DNA of 64,000 nt from Certhia americana (lineage: Eukaryota > Chordata > Aves > Passeriformes > Certhiidae). The stretch is from the NCBI GenBank assembly GCA_018697195.1, contig CM031858.1, positions 78,375,133-78,439,132 of the forward strand, read 5' to 3'. Below, piece after piece: positions 38,301 through 50,300 of the stretch (positions within the stretch are counted from its first letter, which is position 1; every line of letters starts with the position of its first letter). The notes under the pieces are model-generated. The model did no database searches. It was not told where the DNA came from and worked only from the letters and a program-made list of their open reading frames with translations. The position numbers and the translations under genes were made by a program.

Positions 38301-41300
38301 AAGCACACATGTAAATGCTTAAGTTATTACTGGTTTGATGCTGCTTTGGCCAGCTTGTAACAGAGCACCTGGAGCCTCAATACCTCTTGTTAATACCTCT
38401 CAGGGAAGAGACATTTGTGCAGCTCCCTTATAGTGCATGCCCAGCCTAAAGTCACAAATCATCTGCGCAGAGAAGACTTGTTACATCCATTGCTTCCAGT
38501 CATGTGTGTTCCATGCAGCTGCCCAGTTCCTGGAGAAAGAGTGCTGGTAAGGTATCAGTGAAAATGCACTTAACCAGTCATGGAGTCTCAACAGTCTGTT
38601 TTTACCATGATCAGAAGATATGGAAGAGGGATAGAAAATAATCCACTTCTAGGACAAGAAGAGGCATATTATTTTTTGAATATAACACAACAAATTTTAC
38701 GGTCGTAAGTAAGGGCAGGAGTTTTCTCCACAAAATCATCTTAAAAATGGATAGAGTCAACCAAATGTGTGGTTGATGTAACTAAGTGAAGATGGAACTA
38801 AACCTTACCTAAACAAAGGGCTGTTGACCAGCATCAATGGCTGTGAATTCTGCAGTTTTAGAGATGAGTCGAGTAATCACAATTATGTCACTTAGAAGGC
38901 AGTTAGTTGAATGTTAAATTAGTTAGATCCTGATGTTCTGTTACCATTTATTGTAATTCATTCATTCTCTTGCTCTTTAGATATGTATGTGTAGATAAAT
39001 CAGTTAATAGTTACTTTGATAACCGTATTGATGTTGAGAAGGTTTGTTGCCATTCATTTTGAATAAACTTGCACCATGCTAATAAAGCAGAATGAATTTA
39101 CTCTATAGTTAACTCTTACTTCACAGCTGTATAGCAGTTGGAACAAAGAAGTCATATTAATGCTTGTCAATGCATAACCTGTTGCAATGAGGTGGCAGTG
39201 GTGTTTTTTTGTTCTTCTACAGAATGCAGCTAGTGTCAATGCAGAAGACACAGGAACTTCCCAAGGTGATGTTGACTCTGTGTGTGGCCTCTGTGAGAGC
39301 TGTGATCCACTCAGCTCCTCCATCTCATGTTTATATTAAAATATGAAGAAATCAGTAAAGGGGCTTTTTGTTTGACTTACACTGGAAATTTCAGAATTAC
39401 TAGAAATAACTAATTTGGTTTTGATGTTGGAGGTCCTCTCCATGTCTCAATGGGAGGATGGGATAGGATTTTTATGTAATAACAAAGCTGTCCAAGGAGA
39501 ACATATTTACTGCCTTTTTCTGTGAAATTAATGTATGCAAGAATGAACAGCTGCCTTCTTTTTCTACCCCTGCCCTGTAAACACACACATACACACATTT
39601 CGCTAGGCTTGTCTCTTGTCTTGTCAGTTGCAGATCTGCAAAGCAAGTCCTGAGTATACAATGTAAAAATGTATAGGAATACAAGAACAACAGCTCAGAG
39701 GAACAAATTCTAAAAAGAATGCCAAAATTAGACTGACACTTTCTGAGATGTACTGAGATATAAGATGTAGTAGTGATTAACACACCAGTTACATGGGATT
39801 GAGCTGGATTGTTCATGTGGGCCATCACACAATTCTTGCTGTCAGCTAGGTAGACATTTGTGCTGGTCACAGGAATCTCTTATCACCTCTTTCAACTTGA
39901 ATTTTCCCTCTCTAGACTTAAAAATGGTCCTAAATGCAATGTTTTCCTGATACTTAAAGGAGTTCTCCAGATGACACACTGCAAGTCTGCCAGAGCCCAG
40001 CGCTGGAGCAGCCCCTTGGTACCCTGGGCTCCCTCAGGTTGAAGCGAGCCTTTGGAAATGATCCAAATGAGCCAGAGCCATGAGCAGCCCACTGGGGCAT
40101 TTTTGGTGCAGAGGGACTTGTGTTCTGGACACTGTGGCAAGGGCCAGCACAGGGAGTTGGGAGGCAGGGATGCTCTGGGAGGGCTGGGTAGGAGAGCCCA
40201 GAGGCAGCTGTGAATGGAGCCCTGTGCCGGGGTGGGAATAATCTGCCCTTTCAGTGCTGCCCGACCTCCGGTGTCCTAGCAACACAAAGCTGCTTGGCTG
40301 AATATTCGAGGTGTTCCTCATTTGCACATATCAGATATTGGCTGTGATTTAAGCCTGGCTGATTTCCCATTATGGCTTTCGAACAACAGGCTCGTTACAG
40401 TAAGGAGAAGAGAAAGAGCTATGTTGGAAAAAAATTTATAAAACCACATACTTTTTTCTGGGCAGAGGAATGGCTCTGAAACGTTTCTTTGCTTGAGAAA
40501 GTACCGAGCAGCAAGTCTGAGCATTACGTCAGCCTTGTGCTTTGTAGGCGTCTTATATGGAGAGAATGAACTGCGTGCAGGGGCAAAATGCATTGGAGAA
40601 ATTACTGATGGCCTCAGTATTGAAAAGGGGAGTGTGATCAAGTGCTGACTTTTTAATGTTTCTTGAATTTGATTTTAATTTTTTTAGCTATGTAGTTGCT
40701 GGTCCTTGGGGCCTTACAACATGCAGGAACACTCCACATTTAAATCAACTAAAGCCAACCAACACTTCTATTATTCTAAATCTTGTAGTTTGCAGAGGTG
40801 TGATTCGTGGTTGTTGTGTCACACAGCTGAGCATCACAGGTATGCTTACAAATCACTGACCTGACTTCTGAAATAGCAGCAAATTTTAAGTATTCTCTTT
40901 AAAGCAATGCCTTAAAATAGAAGAATATCATTATGTAAATGGCATTTGGGCATGGGATCCTAAAGATATAGTGTGTGATGAGATTTGGAGAAGCAGCAGG
41001 TGGGTGCCCAAGACTGAAGCTGTGAATAAAGTCAGATTTTGATTCAGAATCCTCTTCTACTTTTCTTGTGCGCTATGAGTTGTTGTCCCTTGTCCCTCTG
41101 TGGAAATGCAATAATTGCGCCCTCTGCCCATGAGCTGGAAGTGAGGTTTTTCTGCCTCTTGTCTTAACCTGCAGTAAAGGAAAGGAGGCAATAACCCTAT
41201 ATCCTCTCTTCCCCTGCATGCAGCTGTAGTCTGAAAAGGGATTGCTCAGTTTTGCGTCACCAGGGAGAGCAAAGAAAATTGTGATAATGTGGATCAAAGT

Positions 41301-44300
41301 TATCTGCGATAGCATTTGAGGATGTACTGCTCAAGTGATCCTGTGTTAGCATATCAGTGAGAACTGGCTTCTTGGAGTGTTTCAAGGGTGAGATTACTTG
41401 TAGTAACAATACACCAGCTACTAGAAACACACAGGACTAGGTTCTTACACAGGTTGCTACAAGGTTTTACAGCCATGTCAGGCTTTGTCTGTGCAAGTGG
41501 AAATACATCTTAAACATGTTCTCTCAAGTATTTCCATCCTAGTTTTCTATTCCGTGATGAAACTTGGCATCTTTTGGGAATAAATTCTTGATACCAAGCA
41601 TCATTATCTGAAGAAATCATGTTAGAGGGACCATTATCTGAAGAAATCATGTTAGAAACATGTTTTACTGCTTTTTAACATTTAGTAATGTATTTATATG
41701 CCCTGCTTACCAGTAAATTGTCAGATAACAAAGAAACTCTTGTATTGATAAAAGGTCTGTCATGAAGGAGTGACAGTACAGTAGAAAAATTAAAACAAAA
41801 AAACTAAAAGAAAAAAAGAGAAAAGAAGCGTGAGGTCTCAGTCTGTGTAAGTTATTTGATGACATGGAGGGTCAGGGTTTTTCCCTGCAGCTGGTCTGTG
41901 TGCAGCCTCAGCAGATGTGGAGTGATGTGTGCACAAGTCTTCTTAACCCACAGTGAACAATGGAGATGTTGATGTTGGTTGTCTTGACGTGGGGTTGGTA
42001 AGGAAGGATAGCTGTCCCTGCAATTAGTACCTCACAGCATGTTTCTTCATGGGTATGTCTGTGGCTCAGGCAGCCTGATTGATTTTCTTCAGAAGAAGCC
42101 TGCTGACTACTCACAATGTGGGGAGAATTGAGGCCAGATTGGGGTTTAGTCTGCAGGGACTGAAGGCTTTAGTAAGGATAACCTCAAATGAAATGGCAAC
42201 AGATTACACACAGGTGGAAAGGAGGGTCCATGAAAAGTTCCAGCTGGGGTCTGTGCTGTGAGTCACACCTTCTGTCAGTGTGCTGAGACCCTGCCAGCAA
42301 GGCTTCAAACCTTAAATCCCTGTTTCCCAAATCCTTTTAATTGCCTGTCTCACATGGATGGTCCTGCAGTTCTGGTACAAACAGCCCATGGGATTGCTGT
42401 GCATTTCAATGGAGGCCCTGAATAATGTATTCAAACAACTGGGGCTCACTTCAGCTGAAAGTTTAGGCAATCACTTACTTAGAGCTCTAAATATGCCCTT
42501 AGAAAACTCTGGTATCTCCAGCATTAAGCCTGTGCCTTTAACAATCCACTCCTATTTCATGAAATTGTAACCAGTGTGTAAGAAATAAGTCATTCTGAAT
42601 AGCTAGCATTCCTCTGGGCCCATATGAGAGAGGTAGCAAATCCTGGCTTCCTTTAGAAGAAATTATGGGTACCTTTAAAAAGGAAGGTTCACAAAAAGGC
42701 TGTTGTATATTTAATCAGGGGTAGCTCTTAGACCATACAAACCAAACAGAAAGATTGAAATGCAAGAGTACAGGGACCATAACTAATAAATGTATATTAA
42801 ATAACCCTGCAATTGTGATTTTATTGTTGTAGATGGGAGCATTGAAATCTCAGCAAGCCAGTCAGAATCATTTGAGCGTCTTTTCTTCAACAAAGCAGCT
42901 ACTTCCAGCTGTTCTCTTTGCTGAATATAGTCAAGCAGGACCTGAAAAACGACCACAGCATCTTTGTGGATGGATGTAATTCAACAGTGTCTTACCATGG
43001 TTGAAATCTTTAAACACTCGTGCAAATAGTCAGTGTAGCAATGTACTGCCTCATAGCTTTCAAATGGGCTGCAGTCTTAAAAATGTCCTTGGGATGCCCT
43101 TGCTTGTAAAGTAAGCTGGGTGACAGGCTGAATATAAATACAAAAGCATTTTCACATTCATTTATTGAGTCTTCTGCTTCCACTGTTTCAGTAGAGTAGA
43201 AGTCCTCTAAAATTACAGTGTTCCTTCTATACACTACTATTTTTAGCACAGGAAACTCTAACCTGTGGCATGAGTGTGGCTAATTTTGCAGTCTGTCTCT
43301 TATCTGAAATACTCAGGGCTGGAAGATGAGTGATGCAGGTCAGATGCAGTAGTAGGAGTTGAAGTGATCAGCTAATGGTGTAAATGATTGCTGCTGGTAA
43401 ATGCAGTGCTTTCACGTTCAGACCTGTAGAGACTGTAAAAAGAGCCAGCATGTCTTTACTCAGCTTGCTGTGAAATCTGGCATGGAGTTTGCAGCGGAAC
43501 TTTTTTGAGGCACGAGGATTGTTGCAATATACGGATGTTCCTTTTTCTAGCAAGTTATCACCAACAGTGTTAGTCATTTTTAAAGGATTTTGAATGGATT
43601 TTTTTGGTCAGTGTGTAGAAAAAGGCCAGGAGAACTTTGGTAATGTGAAACATTTACTGTTATTTCAGGTTTATTCAAGTATTCCTTGACTTGCCAGTGC
43701 CATACAGTAGAAATCCCAAATAAATAATAGCTGTGGCATGTTCTTTGTTTTTATTGTCCTGTATTTTTATTGTGTTTATCTGGACACAGTTACTCTGGGA
43801 CAGTGAGGGAATGCTTTCCAAAACAAAGCAGGAATCAAACTTATCTGTGTTTCAACCCAAACCTGTTCCAGTTAGAGCTGTCTGCTTGCTAGAGAAAAAT
43901 ATAGATGGTTTCTTCCTTTGAAATAGGCTTTTAGGTGAGTGGGCCTGATGCTCCAGGTCCTTGGGCAGGATGTGCACAGGTTTTAATGCTTCTTGAGCTG
44001 GAAGCACATAAATTCTGAGGTTGAAAATCTGTCAAATAAACTGTTGTCATCAAAGCTGATGGTGCAAATGACTGAAAAAATGATGGCCAGAAAAGCAGGG
44101 GGTGAAATATTTGTGGGAGGTAGGGGCATGACATGCGCAGCAGTGCAGCTGCAGTCTCCAGGTTTGACAGGCCTCATCCCTGTCTGTCCTGGTGTCATAG
44201 AGCATTTTCCTATTGCAGGCAAGGCCATTTCCCTTTCACTGCTTTCAGGTTACTGGATTGAATCTTTGACACCAGGATAAAGGCTGTCAAGCAGTACATT

Positions 44301-47300
44301 TGGATGAGAATCACTGAGCATAATTTGGCTTAAAAAAGGCAAGCAATGGGCATGCAGAATTCTTCATATCAGTTCAGCTAGATTATAAATATTAGAAATT
44401 AAATTAGTCAAATTTTTCAAACTTGCCTGTGAGGAAAGTCTGGCATTTGTTTTGACTCATGGAGCGGTTGACTGAAATCAGAAAACCATGGGGACCATTT
44501 CAGAAACATCTAGCTTACTAAGTCTTGCTATTTCTGACAAAATATACATATTTGTATGTGAAAACTAGTTCCAAACCCCTTATAAAGCAAAGAAAGACTG
44601 ACCTCTTTTTAATTTCTGATGGTTTTCTCCTGAGTAAAACTGTCAGGATTTCATTTTAGAAATAAAAGAGCAGATTTAAGGTAACTAAGACATTGAAAAA
44701 AGTTACTGATGTTTAAATTTTAAAAATAAATTTTTTACATCTTATCTGTTCCATCTTTTCTTTCTCTGCATGTATCTTCCATGAAAGATTTTCCTAAGCC
44801 AGGAAAATCAACAGTTTTAAGACATAGTAGCAAAGCCGATATAGTTCTGCTCAAGTTCTCAAGTTCTTAAAGAGAAATCTAGAGACAAAGAAGTGAGATT
44901 TTTTTCCCTCTCTCCTCTCACCCCTATCCCTCTTGCCAGTCTCTCTGTGAACTCCTTCCTGCCTGCCTAAAGTCTGTGAGGCTGATGTAATTTGTCATTA
45001 TTGTGCCTGTACTCTGGTAAGGCAGCCAGGAGTTCAGGGAAGAAGAAGGATTTCCACAGGGTGCAGTCAGGTATGCTCTGTGTTTCAGCAGATGATTGAT
45101 TTCTGGGCAAATGATGCACAGAGCAAAAAAGTGTTGTATTCTCTGTGTTATTCAGACCTTGGGGTCTTCACTAAGGAAAGATTCAAGGAAAGGGGATGTT
45201 TTTTCCTTAAAGTTCAGTCAGGCTGTAATCTGAAGAAATAATTTATTAAAATTATGCCTAGGTGTTAGATGTCTGTCCTAATGGCTGCTTCTAATTGTGA
45301 TTTCAGGCAGAAGCTTTGCCCTTTGGGACACTCACTACAGATCAGAGCAAGCATTTAGCAGCTTGAGGAACCAAAGTCTCGCCAGTTGAGACTTCAGGTC
45401 ATATTGAAGTCTTGGCTTTGGTGCTGTCTGGCACAAATGCAGTGGAGACTTTGGATACAGGAAATCATGAATTACAAGTTGTGTCTGCACCACAAAAAAA
45501 GCACCCTTATCATATGGAACAGACCTGGTTTGTAGTTATTAATTTCACATTGATATTGCTCAGTGCCTTGAAGTGACTTGACTGATGTGATTTTAGCTAT
45601 TGTCCAGTGATTTTGTGTACTGGAGTTGTTCAGTGCTGCCATTCCATGATAAAATTGAAATATCTATTAAAAATTTAGTTGATTGCTCAGAGGCAATTTT
45701 GGAAGCTATCTGTTGACTTTCTGTAGGCCTTCTCTTTTGTAAATTTGATCTTACTTTGCAGGAGTCTTCATTTTAGGAATTCAAATTTTTACTGTGGAAG
45801 ATGTACTGTTTTAAAATCAGTCATGGTTCTGTTGTCTAGCTGAAGTTTTCCTAGAGAATACAATTGCTTCCCAAGTGTTCATTTGTGAACCAAGTCAAGC
45901 TTTAACAGCAGTAGGGGTAGAAATTCAGCAGACCCAGAGCTGAATTCCCTCCTGTACTACTTTGGTATCAATTGGAAAGTTAGCTTGCTTACAACAGGAA
46001 GTGTAAAGGAGCACCAGTAAAGGGGGAAAGCTGATCATCAGCTGCACGTGGAGATTTGGTACTATTGCAGGTCTAACTCATTGCTTCACCAGCAATGTTC
46101 AAGTGGAGATGGTTGTCACTCTCTCTGAGAAGTGTCTGCAGTTCAGTAGTGGGATATGTGCAGTTCTTGCACTCTGGTTAAATAAAGACACACACAATTA
46201 ATTTCTTTAATTGTGAGGTGTCCTGCTGAAAGATATGCTAAAGATTATCCAGGCTGTGAGGGGAGTGAGGGGTAATCTTTTAGTATCTCATATTGAAAAG
46301 CATAAGAGATGAGTCCAGCACATCTCTTATCACCAATCTTTGGTTTACTCAAAGCAGCCATACTTGTTGCAGATGCAATTCCAATGATATTCCAGGAGGA
46401 TTTGACCCTTCAATTTAATGTCTCATGTGTCTGTGAGTAATTAAAAATAGTGAGTAATGTAAAGTGATGGAGTAGGCTGATTAAGGTTGCCATGGTCTCC
46501 ATGTGGTCCTGTGTTAATAGCATGCTAACATCTCTTGCAATGTTTAATGCTTTTTTTTTTTTTTAAATGCAGGTGTTTGAAGTTAGGTATCTGTGTGACA
46601 TTTCCACCTTCTGGTGACGGAGCAGGGCTGTTTCAAACTTCTGTAGTTGTAGGGAAAATGTTACCAAAATGTTTCTTCTTCCTCTGTGACTGGAGATTTT
46701 TTTTTAAACAGTAACATGAGCTTTCAAGCCAGGTGTGGTGCTGGCTTTGGCTTGTTAACTGCCTGGAGGTGACAATAAAAGGGTTAGGTGGTACAGCAGC
46801 CATCTGTCTCTCAAAGCAGGAGCTGCTCCCTTGCAGAGGGAGAGGCTGCCTAGTGAGAGAGACATCTGTCATGTCACCAGCATTGTGCCTGGCTGTGGTG
46901 TATCCCAACTCCCATCCATGCATCTTCTTCCCCACCCCAGCACACTGAAAATACTGTTGTGTTTGCAAGACTTGAGAAAAATTTAACCTTTTGAGCCAGC
47001 AAGTTTGGGTGGGGTAAAAGGACTAAATGTAATTTTAGTGTTAAAGAGAGAAAAAGGGTTGGATCAGCTCGTGGCAAGCAACAGCCTTGAGTTACACAAG
47101 GTGGAAAGCAAAAGCTTTTCCTTACAATTTTTGTGTGTACATCTGTGTCCATTCCCTGCCTTTCCCGTTGGGCATAGTCAGCCACCTGCACAGAAAGAGG
47201 CAGGCATGGATATGCAGTGGGCAGTTTTGCCAGGCTGATTCCCTGACACTTGGATGCCATACAGGGATCACATACAGGAAGCCCTGTTGGCAGTACCAGC

Positions 47301-50300
47301 CATGACAATATTGATACCCTCACTGAAAGCATTCATGCTTCATGTTCACTGAAATACAGAGACTCTACTCAAAGTGGCATAATCCAAATGTAACATATTG
47401 TTGAGGAAGATGAGATTGTTGCATCTTTCACAGAGAAGTTTTCTTCCTGTGGTGTCGCCACTAGCACACAGAGTTTTGTTTCATGAGTAAAGGCACTGAT
47501 GAAAAAGGTTATACTGGATAGTTAAAATGAACTTTTGGGACTGTGTTTTCCTGAAGGTACTTTTCATAAAAAGTTAAAATTTGGAGGTGTAATTTATTTG
47601 TTAAGTTGAATTTATTTGTCAAATTAAAATTTGGGGGAGTAATTTGTTTTCTAAGTTGAACAAGAGTCATGATTAAAGCCAGTTAATAAATACCAAGACA
47701 GTCCTGTGATTGACAGTTTCCTAGGGCTTGATCTTGCTGTCATTTCTGTCAGCTGAAGAACTTCAGATCTTTATGTGAACCATTGTCTGTATCCATGAAA
47801 TCCCACCTCCTGAACTTGCAAAATACTGAACGCTATGCTCCAGCTCTCAAAATGGCTGCAGAGGAGGGTCTGCTGATGGGTTACAGTGGATGATGATAAT
47901 TCATGCTGATGAATTAAATGGTGTGTTTACATGTGGTGGCATTTCCGCAGCAATTAGTGCTGTCTTGAGCAGCTTTGCATGGCTCTGTCTGGGTCACCTC
48001 AAACCATGGTGAAAACACAGGTGACTTGGAGCATTCTCAGATGGGACAAGAGTGCTCCTGAGGCTCCTGATGGCAGAGCCATACTGATCAGTATTTACAG
48101 GTTTTCATAACTGGGTGGCTGTGGGATTATCTGTTTTGCGCATGGAAAACAACGCTGAAAGAACTGCAGGCAAACTAAAGGAAACTTACTTCAGATAAGT
48201 AGGGAGCAAGGGGTTCTGTTTACAGAAGAGAATATTTCTACTGTTCAGAATAGCAATAAATAGAAATTCTTTTAAATAGAGCTTATTAAGATTGTAGGTA
48301 CCACTGGCAAATTTTCCTCCCTGTCCATAGCAGATAATTGCCAATACACTAAAAATCAAATATTTTCTGTCCTTCTGGTTTTGTTTTTTATTAAATCCAT
48401 ATGGTTTGTATTTGTGTATCTTCAACATTTGGGATCCTCTACAGGGACTTTAAATTCAATCGCTGAAGAAGCCATATAATCAAGCTTTTAGCTGTTGACC
48501 TGTTAGCTGCCTGTGCTTCTTTCTGTTGTTTCTGCCCACACAGCAATAGCCTGTAAATATACATGGAATGGAAAGACACAGTTGATTAGATTAAATTGCT
48601 GTGAATGCTTTGTATATGGAAATGGTATTCTGTAATTACCCCATGATTTCTGTAGATTTTTTTATATGCTCAGAACTGCTAATATCCTTTAAGACATTGT
48701 GTAACCAGTTATTAGGCGTTGTGCATTTCAGATTCATACAATTTGCCCTTCTTTATTTCCCCTGACATCTGCAACCATTGCTATTAAAATTGTTGTTGTT
48801 TCAAATCTGCTCATTTCAGATGCCAGACCAGTTTGATCAGACAGTGGTGCTTAACCAGCTGCGCTATTCTGGGATGCTGGAGACGGTCAGGATTCGGAGG
48901 GCTGGTTTCCCAGTCCGGAGGCCCTTTCAAGACTTTTATAAAAGGTAAACACACTGACTTGTGGACTTTTCAGTGTAAGTCATGTGTACCAAGTCAGTAT
49001 TCCCATACTAAGGAATAAAAGTAAAAAAAAGAATCATATGGCAAAAACAGAATTTAATCTCTTAAATGAAGCAATAAATACTTTTTGGTTGCCAGGTATA
49101 AAGTCCTCATGAGAAACTTAACTCTCCCTGAAGATTTAAATGAGAAGTGTGCCGTCTTACTTCGTCTATACGACAACACAAGCACTGAATGGCAGCTTGG
49201 AAAAAATAAGGTAAAATAACCTGACTGTACACGTTGTGGTGCTGGTGCATGTGCAAAGCTGAGGGGTCAGGGTTTAGACTACACAGCTGCAGAGATGTAG
49301 TTCCAATGGTAATTACTTCTGGCCTTTAAAGAAGCTGAGCATGCCTGTTGGTGCTCTTGAAACTCTTAAAGAAACAATGGCTGAGCTGAGGAATTTGCTG
49401 TCTAAGGCACTTAGAAACTGACTGGTGATTCCAGTCACAGAGAAAGAGCCCACCTAAATTTTCTGTCATTGCTCACAAGTGGTAGCACTGGTGAGGATCA
49501 GAACTTAAAATGTGGCATTTGGATTTTTTCTGTTTTAGATGTAACATGGGGTAGGTAAACTTTAGTTCTGCAGGGAGCTAAATACTAGTAAACTGACCTA
49601 ATACTAGTACTCATACTAGTAAACTGACCTAACCTCTTCAGTGGCAGAAATCAGGAGGAAGAATTTTAGCCAGTATTTACATGGAAGAATTGAGTTCCAA
49701 GTATGTTTCCCAGCCTAGTCTGAGAGTCTTTTCCTGAGGTGCATTAGACCTTGATATGCGTTCTACCAGTGAGGCTGAACTTTGCCCACATTTTTTTTCT
49801 TTAAGGACAAAAAAATCAAATTATTTTAGAATAAATTAAAGAATCAAATTTTAATTTGAGAAATAAAATAATCCACGTGTTCTTACATGCTCATTTTGCA
49901 AGTTTGATTGTAGACAACAGCTTGTGATTTGTGCTTTTGGATTTCAGCAAATGATATGAAAGCATTGCAGACTCAGGAGAAGATTCCCTATTTCAGGCTT
50001 TGAGATTGCCTAAATAGCAAAAACTTTTTAAAAATGCTTTTTAGTGCCATAAGGTAGCAAGTATATTTTGTAAAATCTGATTGATTTCTGTAGGAAATGC
50101 TCTTCCCTTTCCTCTCTTCTCTGCACAGCTGGATGGTTTGGAAGGGTTTCTTCTCTTCCTCTGTACGTTTAAGGACTCTTAGATTTGCATTGGGAAAGTT
50201 GTTTTAATCATCTTACAGTTACTGTAAGAAAGAAGAAAGAATCTGAAATATTCTGATGGCAATTGATGCCATCTTCCATCCCATTTTTGTAGCCAGTGGC

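Larger units (their letters stand above)
27537..48819 (+). other. MYO10: MYO10 intron 16 (21.3 kb)
   Basis: One third of the window and the largest intron seen, splitting [11 protein letters not shown] from [10 protein letters not shown]. No coding exon was found in it. It holds a G-rich run (32430-32458), a CTCF-like motif (34548-34561), (GT)n (35266-35308), a possible ancient repeat remnant (36336-36382), a CpG-enriched stretch (about 39990-40640), and short tandem duplications (41602-41656, 47574-47660). Its 3' exon begins with the ATG expected to start the headless isoform, so an alternative promoter probably lies here. Open frames up to 152 codons resemble no family. Confidence 0.85.

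Noticed and set aside
39472..39870. 132-codon antisense open frame
   Set aside because: Low-complexity origin in part ((AC)n translated), no family resemblance.
46874..47332. 152-codon antisense open frame
   Set aside because: No recognisable domain or family, no splice or promoter context, and it lies wholly inside the large intron. A chance frame is the simplest explanation.
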